The notes beneath the pieces are model-generated. The model was given only the letters and a program-made list of their open reading frames with translations. It was not told where the DNA came from and ran no database searches. A DNA stretch of 64,000 nt from M0103 sp964577845 (lineage in GTDB: Bacteria > Bacteroidota > Bacteroidia > Flavobacteriales_D > Crocinitomicaceae): NCBI GenBank assembly GCA_964577845.1, contig CAZOAH010000001.1, positions 496,001 through 560,000 on the forward strand, in the 5' to 3' direction. Position numbers and translations under genes: made by a program. This document shows, one piece after another, positions 34,927-44,430 of this stretch. Numbering within the stretch: the stretch's first letter is position 1; each line of letters starts with the position of its first letter.

Positions 34927-35790
34927 ATGAAAGAAGTCACAAATGAAATTCGAATAAAGAAACCAAGTTGGTTAAGAGTAAAATTGCCAACTGGTGAAAA
35001 TTATCGTAAAGTTAGATCTTTGGTTGACGAACATAAATTGCATACCATTTGTGAAAGTGGTAATTGTCCTAACATGGGTGAATGTTGGGGCGAAGGCACC
35101 GCAACCTTTATGATTCTTGGCAACATTTGTACACGGTCTTGCGGATTTTGTGCCGTAAATACTGGAAGACCAGATGCAGTAGACATTTACGAGCCTGGAA
35201 AAGTGGCACAAAGTGTTAAAATAATGGGTGTAAAACATGCTGTTATAACCTCTGTGGATAGAGACGACTTGAAAGATGGAGGAAGCGAAATATGGGCACA
35301 AACCGTTAGGGCAATACGACAACAATCTCCTGGCACCACACTTGAGACTTTGATTCCGGATTTTGCAGGAAAATGGGATAACTTGGAAAGAATTATTGAA
35401 GTTGCACCTGAAATAGTTTCCCATAACCTAGAAACTGTGAGGCGATTGACAAAAGCAGTAAGAATTCAAGCAAAATATGATCGAAGCCTTGAAGTACTTT
35501 TTAGACTTAAAAAGGGAGGAATGCGGACAAAATCAGGCGTCATGCTAGGCCTAGGAGAAACGGAGGAAGAAATCATAGAAACAATGGAAGACTTGCGTGC
35601 TGTTGATGTTGATATTTTAACTTTAGGTCAGTATTTACAACCTACTCCAATTCATTTACCAATTGCCGAATTTGTTACTCCTGAAAAATTTGAGAAATAC
35701 AAAGAAATAGGTCTAAAAATGGGTTTTAAATATGTTGAAAGTGGTCCTTTGGTGAGATCCTCTTATCACGCTGAAAAACATTTGTTTTGA
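34927..35790 (+). CDS. lipA: Lipoyl synthase
   Basis: 287 residues. Auxiliary cluster cysteines at 42, 47 and 53 (I-C-E-S-G-N-C-P-N-M-G-E-C) and radical-SAM cysteines at 68, 72 and 75 (C-T-R-S-C-G-F-C). The C-terminal S-S-Y-H-A-E segment is present with R-S-S-Y-H-A. It inserts two sulfurs into octanoyl groups of 2-oxoacid dehydrogenases and so works with the lpdA product about 4 kb downstream, though they are separate transcripts. Confidence 0.97.
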   Translation: MKEVTNEIRIKKPSWLRVKLPTGENYRKVRSLVDEHKLHTICESGNCPNMGECWGEGTATFMILGNICTRSCGFCAVNTGRPDAVDIYEPGKVAQSVKIMGVKHAVITSVDRDDLKDGGSEIWAQTVRAIRQQSPGTTLETLIPDFAGKWDNLERIIEVAPEIVSHNLETVRRLTKAVRIQAKYDRSLEVLFRLKKGGMRTKSGVMLGLGETEEEIIETMEDLRAVDVDILTLGQYLQPTPIHLPIAEFVTPEKFEKYKEIGLKMGFKYVESGPLVRSSYHAEKHLF

Positions 35791-35838
35791 TAAGTAAACA
35801 CAAATTTGACTTTTTTTTAAAAAAAATGAACAAAACTA

Positions 35839-35869
35839 TTGACCTTGGGTTTAAAATGAATTATTTTTG
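35839..35869 (+). promoter_or_regulatory. Strong promoter of the T9SS cargo gene
   Basis: TTG at 35839, 20-base spacer and TATTTTTG at 35862-35869: a complete Bacteroidota match. The leader to the ATG at 35952 would be about 79 bases, long for this window; I see no clear structure in it. Confidence 0.65.
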
Positions 35870-35951
35870 TGTTTCTTGGATTTAAAGATATTTGAAAAAT
35901 ATATTAAATAAATAGGCAAAAGCCGCACTAAACGAATTTAAACGATAAGTT

Positions 35952-38900
35952 ATGAACAGAAACAAAATTATCATTGGCTCAGTTACTGTTTTTGCAGTAG
36001 TTACAATGTTTGCAGTTTCACCTTGGTTAGAATCTAAGAAAGTAGGTTCTTACTCAAAAAAAGAGTTAAGCTCATTACAAAAGCAATCTGCAGATGATGC
36101 ACAAGCTTGGTTGCGAGCGAGATATATTGATCAGGCCACCGGTCTTCCAATTACTCCTGAAAAGTTAGAGGAAATACGTAAAGAAATTGCAAAAAGTCCG
36201 AGAAGTAAAAATATTTCGTTCATTGAGCAAGGTCCTGATAACATTGGTGGTAGAACTCGTGCCATCCAAATTGATCGTACCAACAACAACAGATTATGGG
36301 CTGGGGGTGTTTCTGGTGGATTATTTGTATCAACTAACCGTGCAAATAATTGGTCTAGAGTAACATCTTACATAGAGTCTGGTGCTTCACCATTCATTTC
36401 CAGTATGACGCAAACCCCTAACGGTATTTTGTATGTTGCTACAGGATCCAATCAAGAAAGTTGGAACGGTAATGGTGTTTGGTATTCAGAGGATTTTGGT
36501 AATACATGGACAAAAATATCTGGCACAACCAATTGTACTGAAATTGTTTCTTCAGATGTTGATAATTACGTTTGGATGGCGACATCAACGGGTTTGAAAA
36601 AATGGCAGCCTGGAGATGCCAGTATAACAAGCGTAACTGTTACCAACGGCGGATGTAATACTGTTCAAATTTCAAAAGACGGTCAGGTTCTAGTCGCTGC
36701 ATTTGGATCAAACAAAACATATGTCTCAAATGACGGTGGTCAAAACTGGGTTGACAAATCTGGTTCAGGTGCAGGCTTGGTTCAAACGGGAGCACCGAGA
36801 ATTGAATATGCTATTTCTGCTGAGCGTGTTAATGGAAATTACTCTTTGTATGCAGCAAGAACGAATTCAAATTTATCTGGAATGAATGTGTCTCATGATA
36901 ATGGAAATACTTGGTATCAATTCGTTGGAGCATCAGGAACACCGAGTAACCTTGACATTTATCGTAATCAAGGAACTTATAATTCAATTTTGAGTGTAGA
37001 TCCAAGTGACAATGAGCGCTTATTAATTGGTGGAATTGATGTTTGGCAATGGAAACAAACTGTAAATAACCCACCATCTGGAGGTTTTGAAAAATTATCA
37101 CAATGGTTTGTCCCGCCTTTTTCCACAATTTATGCGCATGCCGACCAACATGAAATGAAGTGGGATGCTGTTGATAGATTGTACATTGGTAATGATGGGG
37201 GTGTTGGTGTATCTGACGATTATGGAACCAATTGGTATCCAGCAAATAGAGGGTACAATGTAACACAATTCTATGGAATCGCATTCGACAGGGATGGTTC
37301 TGTAATGGGAGGAACTCAAGATAATGGTACATTATATAACGATCATACCTTATCGACTTTCCAAGAATTTAGAGAAGTAAATGGTGGTGATGGTTTTGAA
37401 TGTGAGATTTCTTTCTTCAACCCAAGAGTAATGTTCTCATCAATTTATTACAATACTATTTCAAGATCAGGAGATGCAGGTTCAACATGGAGTTCATTCG
37501 TTCCTACTTTTCCTGGAACTTACGACCCAGCTGGAACCGATGGTAGTAGTTTCCACCCTTTCCACACAGAATTTGTGATGGCTGAATACTACGATTTGAA
37601 TTCTCAAGATTCAGTAGTTTTCATACCAACAAGAAATTATGCTGTTGGGGACGTCGTTAAGGTACCAAGTATGTCTACTGGGGATACTATGACTTTCACG
37701 GCTACTTCAGCACTTTATTTTGACGATACTTTAGTATATGATCCTTCATTAACGGTTAATGACGTTTCAGTTGTTAATGCATTAAATAACCAAACAGTAT
37801 TTTTAGGAAATTATACATGGACACCTTTCCCAAGTGCATCTGGAACAAATCCTCCAACTGTTGGTGATTCATTGTTGGTCAACTTCCCAACTGGACCGGA
37901 CACTGTTGTAGTAGAAAGTTTAGGTACTTACGAACATTTTTACGCTCTTAACCCTTCAACAGGTGAATCTTACAGTTTAGGAAATGATACTGTTGCATTT
38001 AACATTTCATGGGATACGCTTGTTGTGCAGGACCCTTATCAATCATGGTTTTTAATGTACGTTAATGCTAATGGTGGTGAATTATGGGGTACAAGAAATG
38101 CATTGAGATTGGCTGCACCAAACCCAAATTGGGTAATCGTTGCTAAAGGAATTGGTGGTGGTATATTCAATAGTGTAGATATTGAATTTAGTAGAGACCT
38201 TAATAGATGTTATGTGAGTGCTGGAAATGGTGTATGGAGAATAGATAACCTCGGAGATGTATACTCATCGGATCCAGACTTTGAAACCAAAGCCGGATAT
38301 CATGGAACTGGATTAAATACTGTACCAACAGCAACTGTTCGAACTAAAATAACGAATACTAACTATGAAGGTATTGCGTTGAATCCTAATAATTCTAATG
38401 ACTTGGTATGTTTTGCAGGATTTAGTGGGTCAAATAGAAGGTCTTTAAACGCTGGATCATCTGCGACACCAACTTTCACAACATTACCGGCTATTCCAGG
38501 ATCACCTGCATGTTACGATGGAATTATTGACCGTGACGATTCTGACATTCTAGTTGTGGGTACATCTGAAGGTGTTTGGGTTACCGAAGACGGTGGAGGT
38601 CTATGGGAAAATGCATCTACAGGATTTGATGGAACACCAGTTTATGAGGTTCGTCAATCATGGAGAACATGGGATGAAGGCAATGCACGCCCAGGAGAAA
38701 TTTACATTGGAACATTTGGGCGTGGAATCTGGAGTTCAGCAGCATATCTTGGAATTGGTGAGAATTCATCAACTGATGGTTCAAATTTCAAGACAAAACT
38801 TAAAACCTATCCTAACCCAACTACAGAAAACACGACATTATCTTTCAACCTAAAAGAAAATAGTAATGTCTCAGTATATGTGTACAGCATTACCGGTAAT

Positions 38901-39044
38901 TTAGTAAAAACTATTAATGAAAGAAATGTTGCAGCAGGATCGCAGTTGTTGACAATTGATAGTAATGATTTACCGAAAGGAACATACATCGTTAAACTCA
39001 TTGCAGGTAAACAAAACGATACAGTTAAGTTTATCAAGATGTAA
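35952..39044 (+). CDS. Large secreted BNR/sortilin-type beta-propeller protein, T9SS cargo
   Basis: 1030 residues. An N-terminal hydrophobic segment (about 6-25) acts as signal. Residues about 80-480 and 700-940 carry at least six BNR/VPS10-like turns (S-E-D-F-G-N-T-W, S-N-D-G-G-Q-N-W, S-H-D-N-G-N-T-W, S-D-D-Y-G-T-N-W, T-E-D-G-G-G-L-W), as in sortilin-like propellers. An inserted stretch (about 545-700) is beta-rich with many Asp-Thr. The last 75 residues are a type A T9SS sorting domain: T-Y-P-N-P-T-T-E-N, V-Y-V-Y-S-I-T-G-N-L-V, L-P-K-G-T-Y-I-V-K, F-I-K-M. It is probably surface-attached or released; ligand unknown. Confidence 0.9.
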   Translation: MNRNKIIIGSVTVFAVVTMFAVSPWLESKKVGSYSKKELSSLQKQSADDAQAWLRARYIDQATGLPITPEKLEEIRKEIAKSPRSKNISFIEQGPDNIGGRTRAIQIDRTNNNRLWAGGVSGGLFVSTNRANNWSRVTSYIESGASPFISSMTQTPNGILYVATGSNQESWNGNGVWYSEDFGNTWTKISGTTNCTEIVSSDVDNYVWMATSTGLKKWQPGDASITSVTVTNGGCNTVQISKDGQVLVAAFGSNKTYVSNDGGQNWVDKSGSGAGLVQTGAPRIEYAISAERVNGNYSLYAARTNSNLSGMNVSHDNGNTWYQFVGASGTPSNLDIYRNQGTYNSILSVDPSDNERLLIGGIDVWQWKQTVNNPPSGGFEKLSQWFVPPFSTIYAHADQHEMKWDAVDRLYIGNDGGVGVSDDYGTNWYPANRGYNVTQFYGIAFDRDGSVMGGTQDNGTLYNDHTLSTFQEFREVNGGDGFECEISFFNPRVMFSSIYYNTISRSGDAGSTWSSFVPTFPGTYDPAGTDGSSFHPFHTEFVMAEYYDLNSQDSVVFIPTRNYAVGDVVKVPSMSTGDTMTFTATSALYFDDTLVYDPSLTVNDVSVVNALNNQTVFLGNYTWTPFPSASGTNPPTVGDSLLVNFPTGPDTVVVESLGTYEHFYALNPSTGESYSLGNDTVAFNISWDTLVVQDPYQSWFLMYVNANGGELWGTRNALRLAAPNPNWVIVAKGIGGGIFNSVDIEFSRDLNRCYVSAGNGVWRIDNLGDVYSSDPDFETKAGYHGTGLNTVPTATVRTKITNTNYEGIALNPNNSNDLVCFAGFSGSNRRSLNAGSSATPTFTTLPAIPGSPACYDGIIDRDDSDILVVGTSEGVWVTEDGGGLWENASTGFDGTPVYEVRQSWRTWDEGNARPGEIYIGTFGRGIWSSAAYLGIGENSSTDGSNFKTKLKTYPNPTTENTTLSFNLKENSNVSVYVYSITGNLVKTINERNVAAGSQLLTIDSNDLPKGTYIVKLIAGKQNDTVKFIKM

Positions 39045-39063
39045 TATTTTAAATAATATTTTG

Positions 39064-39092
39064 AAAGGCTGTCTTTTAAGGCAGCCTTTTTT
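39064..39092 (+). terminator. Terminator after the T9SS cargo gene
   Basis: AAAGGCTG (39064-39071) pairs with CAGCCTTT (39082-39089) across 10 bases, followed by T residues. Confidence 0.85.
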
Positions 39093-39127
39093 ATGTCAAT
39101 AAATAGGCGAAATTGCCATTATAATAA

Positions 39128-39135
39128 TAATTTTG
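39128..39135 (+). promoter_or_regulatory. TAATTTTG -7 box of lpdA
   Basis: Perfect TAnnTTTG, 13 bases before the lpdA ATG, just past the cargo-gene terminator. The predicted leader is about 9 bases. Confidence 0.45.
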
Positions 39136-39148
39136 TAAAAAAAATAAG

Positions 39149-40552
39149 ATGAAGAGTTTTGATGTAACAATTATTGGTTCAGGACCAGGAGGATACGTAG
39201 CAGCAATAAGATGTGCGCAATTGGGAATGAAAACCGCAATAATAGAAAAATATGACACCTTAGGCGGTACATGTCTAAATGTTGGATGTATTCCATCAAA
39301 AACGCTTTTAGATTCATCCGAACATTACCACAATGCCGCACATAATTTTCCTGAACATGGCATAGAAATTAAAAACTTAAAAGCCAATATTCAACAGATG
39401 GTGAAACGTAAAGATGATGTCGTTTCACAGACATGTGCTGGAATAAAGTTTTTAATGGATAAGAATAAAATCGAGGTGTTTCACGGAATTGGATCTTTTA
39501 TTGATAAAAACTCGATTAATGTCACAGCTAGCGACGGCAATTCAACCCAAGTTACATCCAAGTATTTTATTATAGCAACAGGATCTAAACCCAATTATTT
39601 TCCTGGAATGGAACCTGATAAAAAGCGCATCATCACCTCAACAGAGGCACTTAACATGAATGAAATTCCAAAAAAAATGCTTGTCATTGGTGGAGGTGTA
39701 ATCGGTTTGGAATTGGGATCTGTTTTCAATCGTTTAGGAACGGAAATACAGGTAATTGAATTTGCGAATACGATAATCCCTTCAATGGATAGTAGTTTGG
39801 GCAAAGAATTGACAAAAGTTTTAAAGAAAGATGGTTTTAAATTCTTTATGGAACATCGTGTTCAAAACGTGGAGAATAAAGGTAAAGGTGTTGTATTAAC
39901 AGCGCTTAACAAAAAAAATGAAGAAGTTACATTTGAAGCAGATTACTGTCTGGTTTCTGTAGGAAGAAAACCATTTACTGAAGGTTTAAATTTAGAAGCT
40001 GCAGGAGTGACTTTAAATCAACGAGGACAAATTGATGTAAATGACCATCTTCAAACGGCTCAGCCTCATATCTTCGCTATCGGTGATGTTGTTCGAGGTG
40101 CGATGCTTGCTCACAAAGCTGAGGAGGAGGGTGTATTTGTAGCTGAATACATTTCGGGACAAAAACCGCATATCAATTACGATTTAATCCCTGGTGTAGT
40201 TTATACATGGCCTGAGGTGGCCGCTGTTGGAAAGACGGAAGAGGAATTGCAAAAAGCAGGAGTCTCATATAAAGTTGGTTCATTTCCAATTAAAGCTTTG
40301 GGTCGAGCTCGTGCAAGCATGGATACAGCCGGTTTAATAAAGGTTATTTCCGATCAAAATACAGACGAAATACTTGGCGTACACATGATTGGCCCTAGAG
40401 TAGCAGATCTCATCATGGAAGCTGTAGTAGCAATGGAATATAGAGCATCAGCGGAAGATATTGCAAGAATCTGCCACCCTCACCCCACCTATTCCGAAGC
40501 GTTAAAAGAGGCCGCTCTAGATGCGACTGAAAAGAGAGCGTTACATATTTAA
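39149..40552 (+). CDS. lpdA: Dihydrolipoyl dehydrogenase
   Basis: 467 residues. FAD site G-S-G-P-G-G-Y at 10-16, redox cysteines 42 and 47 in G-G-T-C-L-N-V-G-C-I-P-S-K, NAD site G-G-G-V-I-G-L-E-L-G, and the C-terminal active His in H-P-H-P-T-Y-S-E. It reoxidises lipoamide in pyruvate/2-oxoglutarate dehydrogenase or the glycine system. It stands alone; its stop lies 5 bases from that of the convergent S46 peptidase. Confidence 0.96.
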   Translation: MKSFDVTIIGSGPGGYVAAIRCAQLGMKTAIIEKYDTLGGTCLNVGCIPSKTLLDSSEHYHNAAHNFPEHGIEIKNLKANIQQMVKRKDDVVSQTCAGIKFLMDKNKIEVFHGIGSFIDKNSINVTASDGNSTQVTSKYFIIATGSKPNYFPGMEPDKKRIITSTEALNMNEIPKKMLVIGGGVIGLELGSVFNRLGTEIQVIEFANTIIPSMDSSLGKELTKVLKKDGFKFFMEHRVQNVENKGKGVVLTALNKKNEEVTFEADYCLVSVGRKPFTEGLNLEAAGVTLNQRGQIDVNDHLQTAQPHIFAIGDVVRGAMLAHKAEEEGVFVAEYISGQKPHINYDLIPGVVYTWPEVAAVGKTEEELQKAGVSYKVGSFPIKALGRARASMDTAGLIKVISDQNTDEILGVHMIGPRVADLIMEAVVAMEYRASAEDIARICHPHPTYSEALKEAALDATEKRALHI

Positions 40553-40557
40553 GGAAA

Positions 40558-42690
40558 CTATTCCTTCACTAGTTGCATTTCATCAACCAGATGTTTGGCA
40601 CCGCTGTATATGTCCATAACCCATAATACATAACGTATATCCACAACGATGTTTCTGCATCTACTTGGGTCAAACATAAAGTCTGACATAGTACTTTCCC
40701 ACGTTCTGTCGAAGTTAAGTCCCATCAAATTTCCATTTTCATCAATAACTGGTGAGCCTGAATTACCGCCTGTAGTATGGTTGCTGCCTGTAAAACAAAC
40801 CCATAATTCACCATCTTGGCCGTAATCACCGTATTCCTTGTTTTCATAAAGCTCCAACATTCTTGGCAACAATTCAAAATCAGGATTTCCCGTATTGTAT
40901 TTGGCAATTACGCCATCTAAAGTCGTATGTTCTGTGTACGCCATACCATCAGCAGGAACTGACCCTTCTAATTTACCATAGGTAATTCTTAGTGTACTGT
41001 TTGCATCCGCCCAGTGTTTTTCGTCTGGGAACATTGCATATTTGCCTTCTACATATAACTTCAACAATTCAGTCATGCTCGCATCGAAAACTTGGAAATT
41101 TGGTAAAACATTATCGCGATATTCTGCAACTACTATACTGTATAAATTCAATGCTGGGTCTTTTAAAGCCTTTTTTATCGATGATTTTTTAAAACCATTT
41201 AAAAATGAAAGATATCTTTCCTTATCGGTCAGAATAGACTTGGCATAAATCAAATTTGTCAATTCCTGAATATCTGGATAGGCCTCATTAAGCATTGGAT
41301 TGTTTTTTCTCATTAAGTATTCTTGGGTAAGGAGTTCAAAAATTTGTTTGTCTACATTTGCATCATAATTCTTAAAAAAACCTTCCGCACCTATTTTAAG
41401 TTTATCAAGTTGAGCTGTAAGGGTTCCTTTTGCCAAATAATCTTCATAATTGGTGACTAAATCATTTATGCCGCGTGCCAGCTTGAATAATTCTGGACCT
41501 ACACTCAAATATTCTATCGCCAGAGCATTTTCATATTCCCATTTACTATCTTTTTCCACCAAGAAATTTAGATCACTCACAACATTTCCATACAAATCCT
41601 GCCAGTCTTCATTTGTAGCAGCTTTTGCATTGTAATCAAGCTCCCAATCCAATTTCACTTGCACACCATCCAATCTTTTCAATCCATCTATTTGACCAAT
41701 CCACTTTTTGTATGCGTTGGCAATACTCGCTTGCTTTGCTGCATATTTGATACGTACCTCATCAGAAGCACGCATTGCAGCATCTATTACTCCCAATGAT
41801 TTTTCACGCATAGCAATTCTGGCAGGGCGTTCCGTATAGATAATAAAATCAAGATAGGCTGATGAAACATGTTGTTCTGTTTCACCTGGAAAGCCATAAA
41901 CCATTGTAAAATCACCAACTTCTCTGTCTTTAAAGGAAATCGGTAAATAATGAATTGGTGTGTAAGGAATGTTTGATGCTGAATAATCTGCGGGCTTATT
42001 GTTTGATCCGGCGTATATTCTAAAAACGCTGAAGTCTCCAGTATGTCTCGGCCAAACCCAATTATCTGTATCGCCACCAAACTTACCTATGGAATTAGGG
42101 GGAGTGCCAACCAAGCGGATATCCTTGAAAACTTCTTTGACAATCATGTAATAATCGTTTCCGTAATTAAAAGGCTTAATTTCAGCTTCGTAATGCGTCC
42201 CTGCTATAGCATTGCTGATCAAATTTTTAATATTTGCTTGAAGAATGGCTTGACGTTCTGATTCTGAATTTACTTCCCATGAACCCAACAAAGTTGCTTG
42301 CGTAACATCTTCAATACGCACAATTCGAGTGGCGGTAAGTCCAGGATTAGGCAACTCCTCTTCATAATTTTTAGCCCAAAAACCATATTTCAAATAATCG
42401 TTTTCAAGTGACGAATGCGACTGTATTTGTGAATATCCGCAGTGATGATTTGTCAATAGCAATCCTTTAGAAGAAACCAATTCCGCTGTGCATCCTCCAC
42501 CAAAATGAATGATCGCATCTTTGAGACTGGAATTATTCACACTATAGATTTGTTCTGCAGATAATTTCATTCCCATAGCCTTCATATCGGATTCAAAAGC
42601 AGCAATTAAAGATGGAATAAGCATCCCTTCCTCTGCACGAGAAATAGATGCAATAAACAAGAGGATAAATACGAAATATTTTTTTAACAT
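40558..42690 (-). CDS. S46 family dipeptidyl-peptidase (DPP7/DPP11 type)
   Basis: 710 residues. Signal peptide (cleavage near S-R-A|E, residue 19). Chymotrypsin-like triad parts: His in L-L-T-N-H-H-C-G (about 82) and Ser in T-G-G-N-S-G-S-P-V. The end (V-V-D-I-R-Y-V-L-W-V-M-D) is typical. S46 enzymes remove dipeptides from peptides in the periplasm and feed amino-acid catabolism. The P1 choice (hydrophobic or acidic) depends on a residue in the F-D-R-T-W-E-S-T-M-S-D region; I cannot assign it. I chose the ATG at 42690 (MLKKYF); the one at 42696 is only two codons longer. A TACCTTTG box lies at 42717-42710. Confidence 0.92.
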   Translation of the reverse strand: MLKKYFVFILLFIASISRAEEGMLIPSLIAAFESDMKAMGMKLSAEQIYSVNNSSLKDAIIHFGGGCTAELVSSKGLLLTNHHCGYSQIQSHSSLENDYLKYGFWAKNYEEELPNPGLTATRIVRIEDVTQATLLGSWEVNSESERQAILQANIKNLISNAIAGTHYEAEIKPFNYGNDYYMIVKEVFKDIRLVGTPPNSIGKFGGDTDNWVWPRHTGDFSVFRIYAGSNNKPADYSASNIPYTPIHYLPISFKDREVGDFTMVYGFPGETEQHVSSAYLDFIIYTERPARIAMREKSLGVIDAAMRASDEVRIKYAAKQASIANAYKKWIGQIDGLKRLDGVQVKLDWELDYNAKAATNEDWQDLYGNVVSDLNFLVEKDSKWEYENALAIEYLSVGPELFKLARGINDLVTNYEDYLAKGTLTAQLDKLKIGAEGFFKNYDANVDKQIFELLTQEYLMRKNNPMLNEAYPDIQELTNLIYAKSILTDKERYLSFLNGFKKSSIKKALKDPALNLYSIVVAEYRDNVLPNFQVFDASMTELLKLYVEGKYAMFPDEKHWADANSTLRITYGKLEGSVPADGMAYTEHTTLDGVIAKYNTGNPDFELLPRMLELYENKEYGDYGQDGELWVCFTGSNHTTGGNSGSPVIDENGNLMGLNFDRTWESTMSDFMFDPSRCRNIVVDIRYVLWVMDIYSGAKHLVDEMQLVKE

Positions 42691-42797
42691 TATCAAAATT
42701 TTATGTCATCAAAGGTAGTCATTTTGACAATTCTAAGAGTAAAGATTCAAAAGGAAGAATATAATGATTACATCAAAAAAAATTAGAACTTTGCTAT

Positions 42798-43451
42798 ATG
42801 GACTTATTAAATTTCATTTTCCGTTTAGGGGTTTTGTTTGCAATCTACGGATTTATCTGGGGGTTGATTGAGCTTGGAATAGGAATTCTCAGTGCAGGTT
42901 CAAATCGCACACCACTTGGCGTATATCTTTTCAGAGCTATCAAGTATATTCTATTGGTTGACGTAACAGTATTGTTTTGCTACAATTTAGAGAACAACCA
43001 AATTGAATTGTATAATCTAGGTGTATCCGGATTGATTTTACTAACCTATTTTATTGGGAAACTGCAAAATCGCCAGCAGCAAGCGTTATTCATAAATGCC
43101 TTTGGCACCGGACTACCAAACATGAAAAACAATTTTAATATTCAGGCCGAATTAGGGGTAATAGCGATAAGCATTGGATTTTTTGTTTTCCTAGTTTTCT
43201 TTCCCCAGTATTCGTATAACCCTATGTCCGTTTGGTTTCATGAAAGTATTATCAATATTGAAGACACCCCAATTTTCGGTTTTATATTCAAAGTAATAGG
43301 TTTCTTCTTTTTGCTGAATTTACTATTTAAGATGCTAAATGGATTTGTTTATCTTATTTCCGGGCAACCATTAATTCAAAGGGCTTCTAGATTTGGGAAA
43401 AGTAAAGAAGATAGTAATGATGATTTTGACGATTTTGAGGAAATCAGCTAA
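42798..43451 (+). CDS. Membrane protein of unknown function
   Basis: 217 residues with about five hydrophobic segments (6-32, 45-62, 72-90, 122-142, 165-190) and an acidic cytoplasmic tail ending D-D-F-D-D-F-E-E. I do not recognise a family. TTTG lies 4 bases before the ATG in an imperfect -7 box (GAACTTTG). Its stop is 4 bases from that of the convergent coaE. Confidence 0.65.
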   Translation: MDLLNFIFRLGVLFAIYGFIWGLIELGIGILSAGSNRTPLGVYLFRAIKYILLVDVTVLFCYNLENNQIELYNLGVSGLILLTYFIGKLQNRQQQALFINAFGTGLPNMKNNFNIQAELGVIAISIGFFVFLVFFPQYSYNPMSVWFHESIINIEDTPIFGFIFKVIGFFFLLNLLFKMLNGFVYLISGQPLIQRASRFGKSKEDSNDDFDDFEEIS

Positions 43452-43455
43452 ACTG

Positions 43456-44040
43456 TTACCCGAACTTGTTTATGTCTTGAATTACATTCTCTATTTGTAT
43501 CAATAGTGCTCGCTTATTGTCATTTGAAATGATATAATCAGCTAATGGCATTTTCTTTTCATCGTTCCATTGGTTGTTTATTCTTTTTTGAACCTCATCC
43601 AAAGAAATATTGTCTCTTTTCATGACCCTTTCAATTCGAATTGATACAGGGGCGACAACAAGAATATTTTTATCAAATTGCCGATAGTTTCCTGTTTCAA
43701 ATAGAATAGCAGCTTCATTAAATACCAACTTCACTTTTTGTTTTTCAGCCCAGAGATTGAATTGAATTCTTACTTCCGGATGAACAATACCATTTATAAT
43801 TTCAAGATTTTTCTTATCATTAAAAACCAGTTGGGCTAGTTTTTTTCTATCAATAATATTTTCATTATTAACAACTGCTCCAAATTGTTGAATCAGTTTT
43901 TTGATGACATTCTCATTGTTATCAAGAAGTTTTTTCGCTTCTATATCCGAGTAAAAAACGGGATATCCCATTGCCTCAATAATTTTAGCAACAGTACTTT
44001 TTCCTGCTCCAATTCCTCCTGTAAGTCCTACTTTGAGCAT
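43456..44040 (-). CDS. coaE: Dephospho-CoA kinase
   Basis: 194 residues. P-loop G-G-I-G-A-G-K-S-T at 8-16, then F-Y-S-D-I-E-A-K-K (CoA site), G-I-V-H-P-E-V-R and the lid region V-M-K-R-D-N. It phosphorylates dephospho-CoA in the last step of CoA synthesis. It follows siaC by 3 bases and probably shares its transcript. Confidence 0.96.
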   Translation of the reverse strand: MLKVGLTGGIGAGKSTVAKIIEAMGYPVFYSDIEAKKLLDNNENVIKKLIQQFGAVVNNENIIDRKKLAQLVFNDKKNLEIINGIVHPEVRIQFNLWAEKQKVKLVFNEAAILFETGNYRQFDKNILVVAPVSIRIERVMKRDNISLDEVQKRINNQWNDEKKMPLADYIISNDNKRALLIQIENVIQDINKFG

Positions 44041-44043
44041 TGA

Positions 44044-44427
44044 TTAAAGTTCATCAACAGCAATCATATTAACTGGAATATTGAGAATGGCTTGATAATC
44101 CTCCCCAGCCTCGAGCATATCCTCGTCATCTTGCTCATAAAACCAATGAATTTCAATTTGCGATTGAACACCATTTAATCCCTCCATTTTTTTGAACATG
44201 TCCAACATACTTTTTGAAGAAGAAGTATTGAAATATTCCAACTTTATCTCCACTCTAGTCTTTTCATAAGGTTGACCAAAATAATCATCAATCCAATCAT
44301 GAAGTGGTCTGAAGAAATCGATTGAATTTTCTGGAATTGATCTTCCACTCAAAGAGAGAACGCCTTTAGAAGCAATAAATTTGACTTCCGGAGTTTTGAT
44401 TGTTGCTTCAATAATTAAATCTTTCAT
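44044..44427 (-). CDS. siaC: SiaC-type regulatory phosphoprotein (DUF1987)
   Basis: 127 residues. F-F-R-P-L-H-D-W-I-D-D-Y and Y-F-N-T-S-S-S-K are the marks of the SiaC/DUF1987 family; Thr68 in the latter is at the same number as the Thr phosphorylated in Pseudomonas SiaC. There, unphosphorylated SiaC binds and activates the diguanylate cyclase SiaD, and the kinase SiaB and phosphatase SiaA set its state. Here siaB is directly upstream (3 bases) but no siaA or siaD is present, so the target is open. Downstream is coaE. Confidence 0.85.
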   Translation of the reverse strand: MKDLIIEATIKTPEVKFIASKGVLSLSGRSIPENSIDFFRPLHDWIDDYFGQPYEKTRVEIKLEYFNTSSSKSMLDMFKKMEGLNGVQSQIEIHWFYEQDDEDMLEAGEDYQAILNIPVNMIAVDEL

Positions 44428-44430
44428 ATA

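Noticed and set aside
34972..35424. 150-codon open frame on the minus strand within lipA
   Set aside because: It is antisense to an intact, highly conserved radical-SAM gene; its product has no recognisable pattern.
36829..37332. 167-codon open frame on the minus strand within the T9SS cargo gene
   Set aside because: His/Gln/Tyr-rich nonsense product, mirror of the cargo codon usage; no start signal or family.
42892..42910. GGTTCAAATC flanked by GTGC/GCAC, like the T arm of a tRNA
   Set aside because: The five-base stem in the tRNA register does not pair, there is no acceptor or anticodon arm around it, and it lies inside a coding region.
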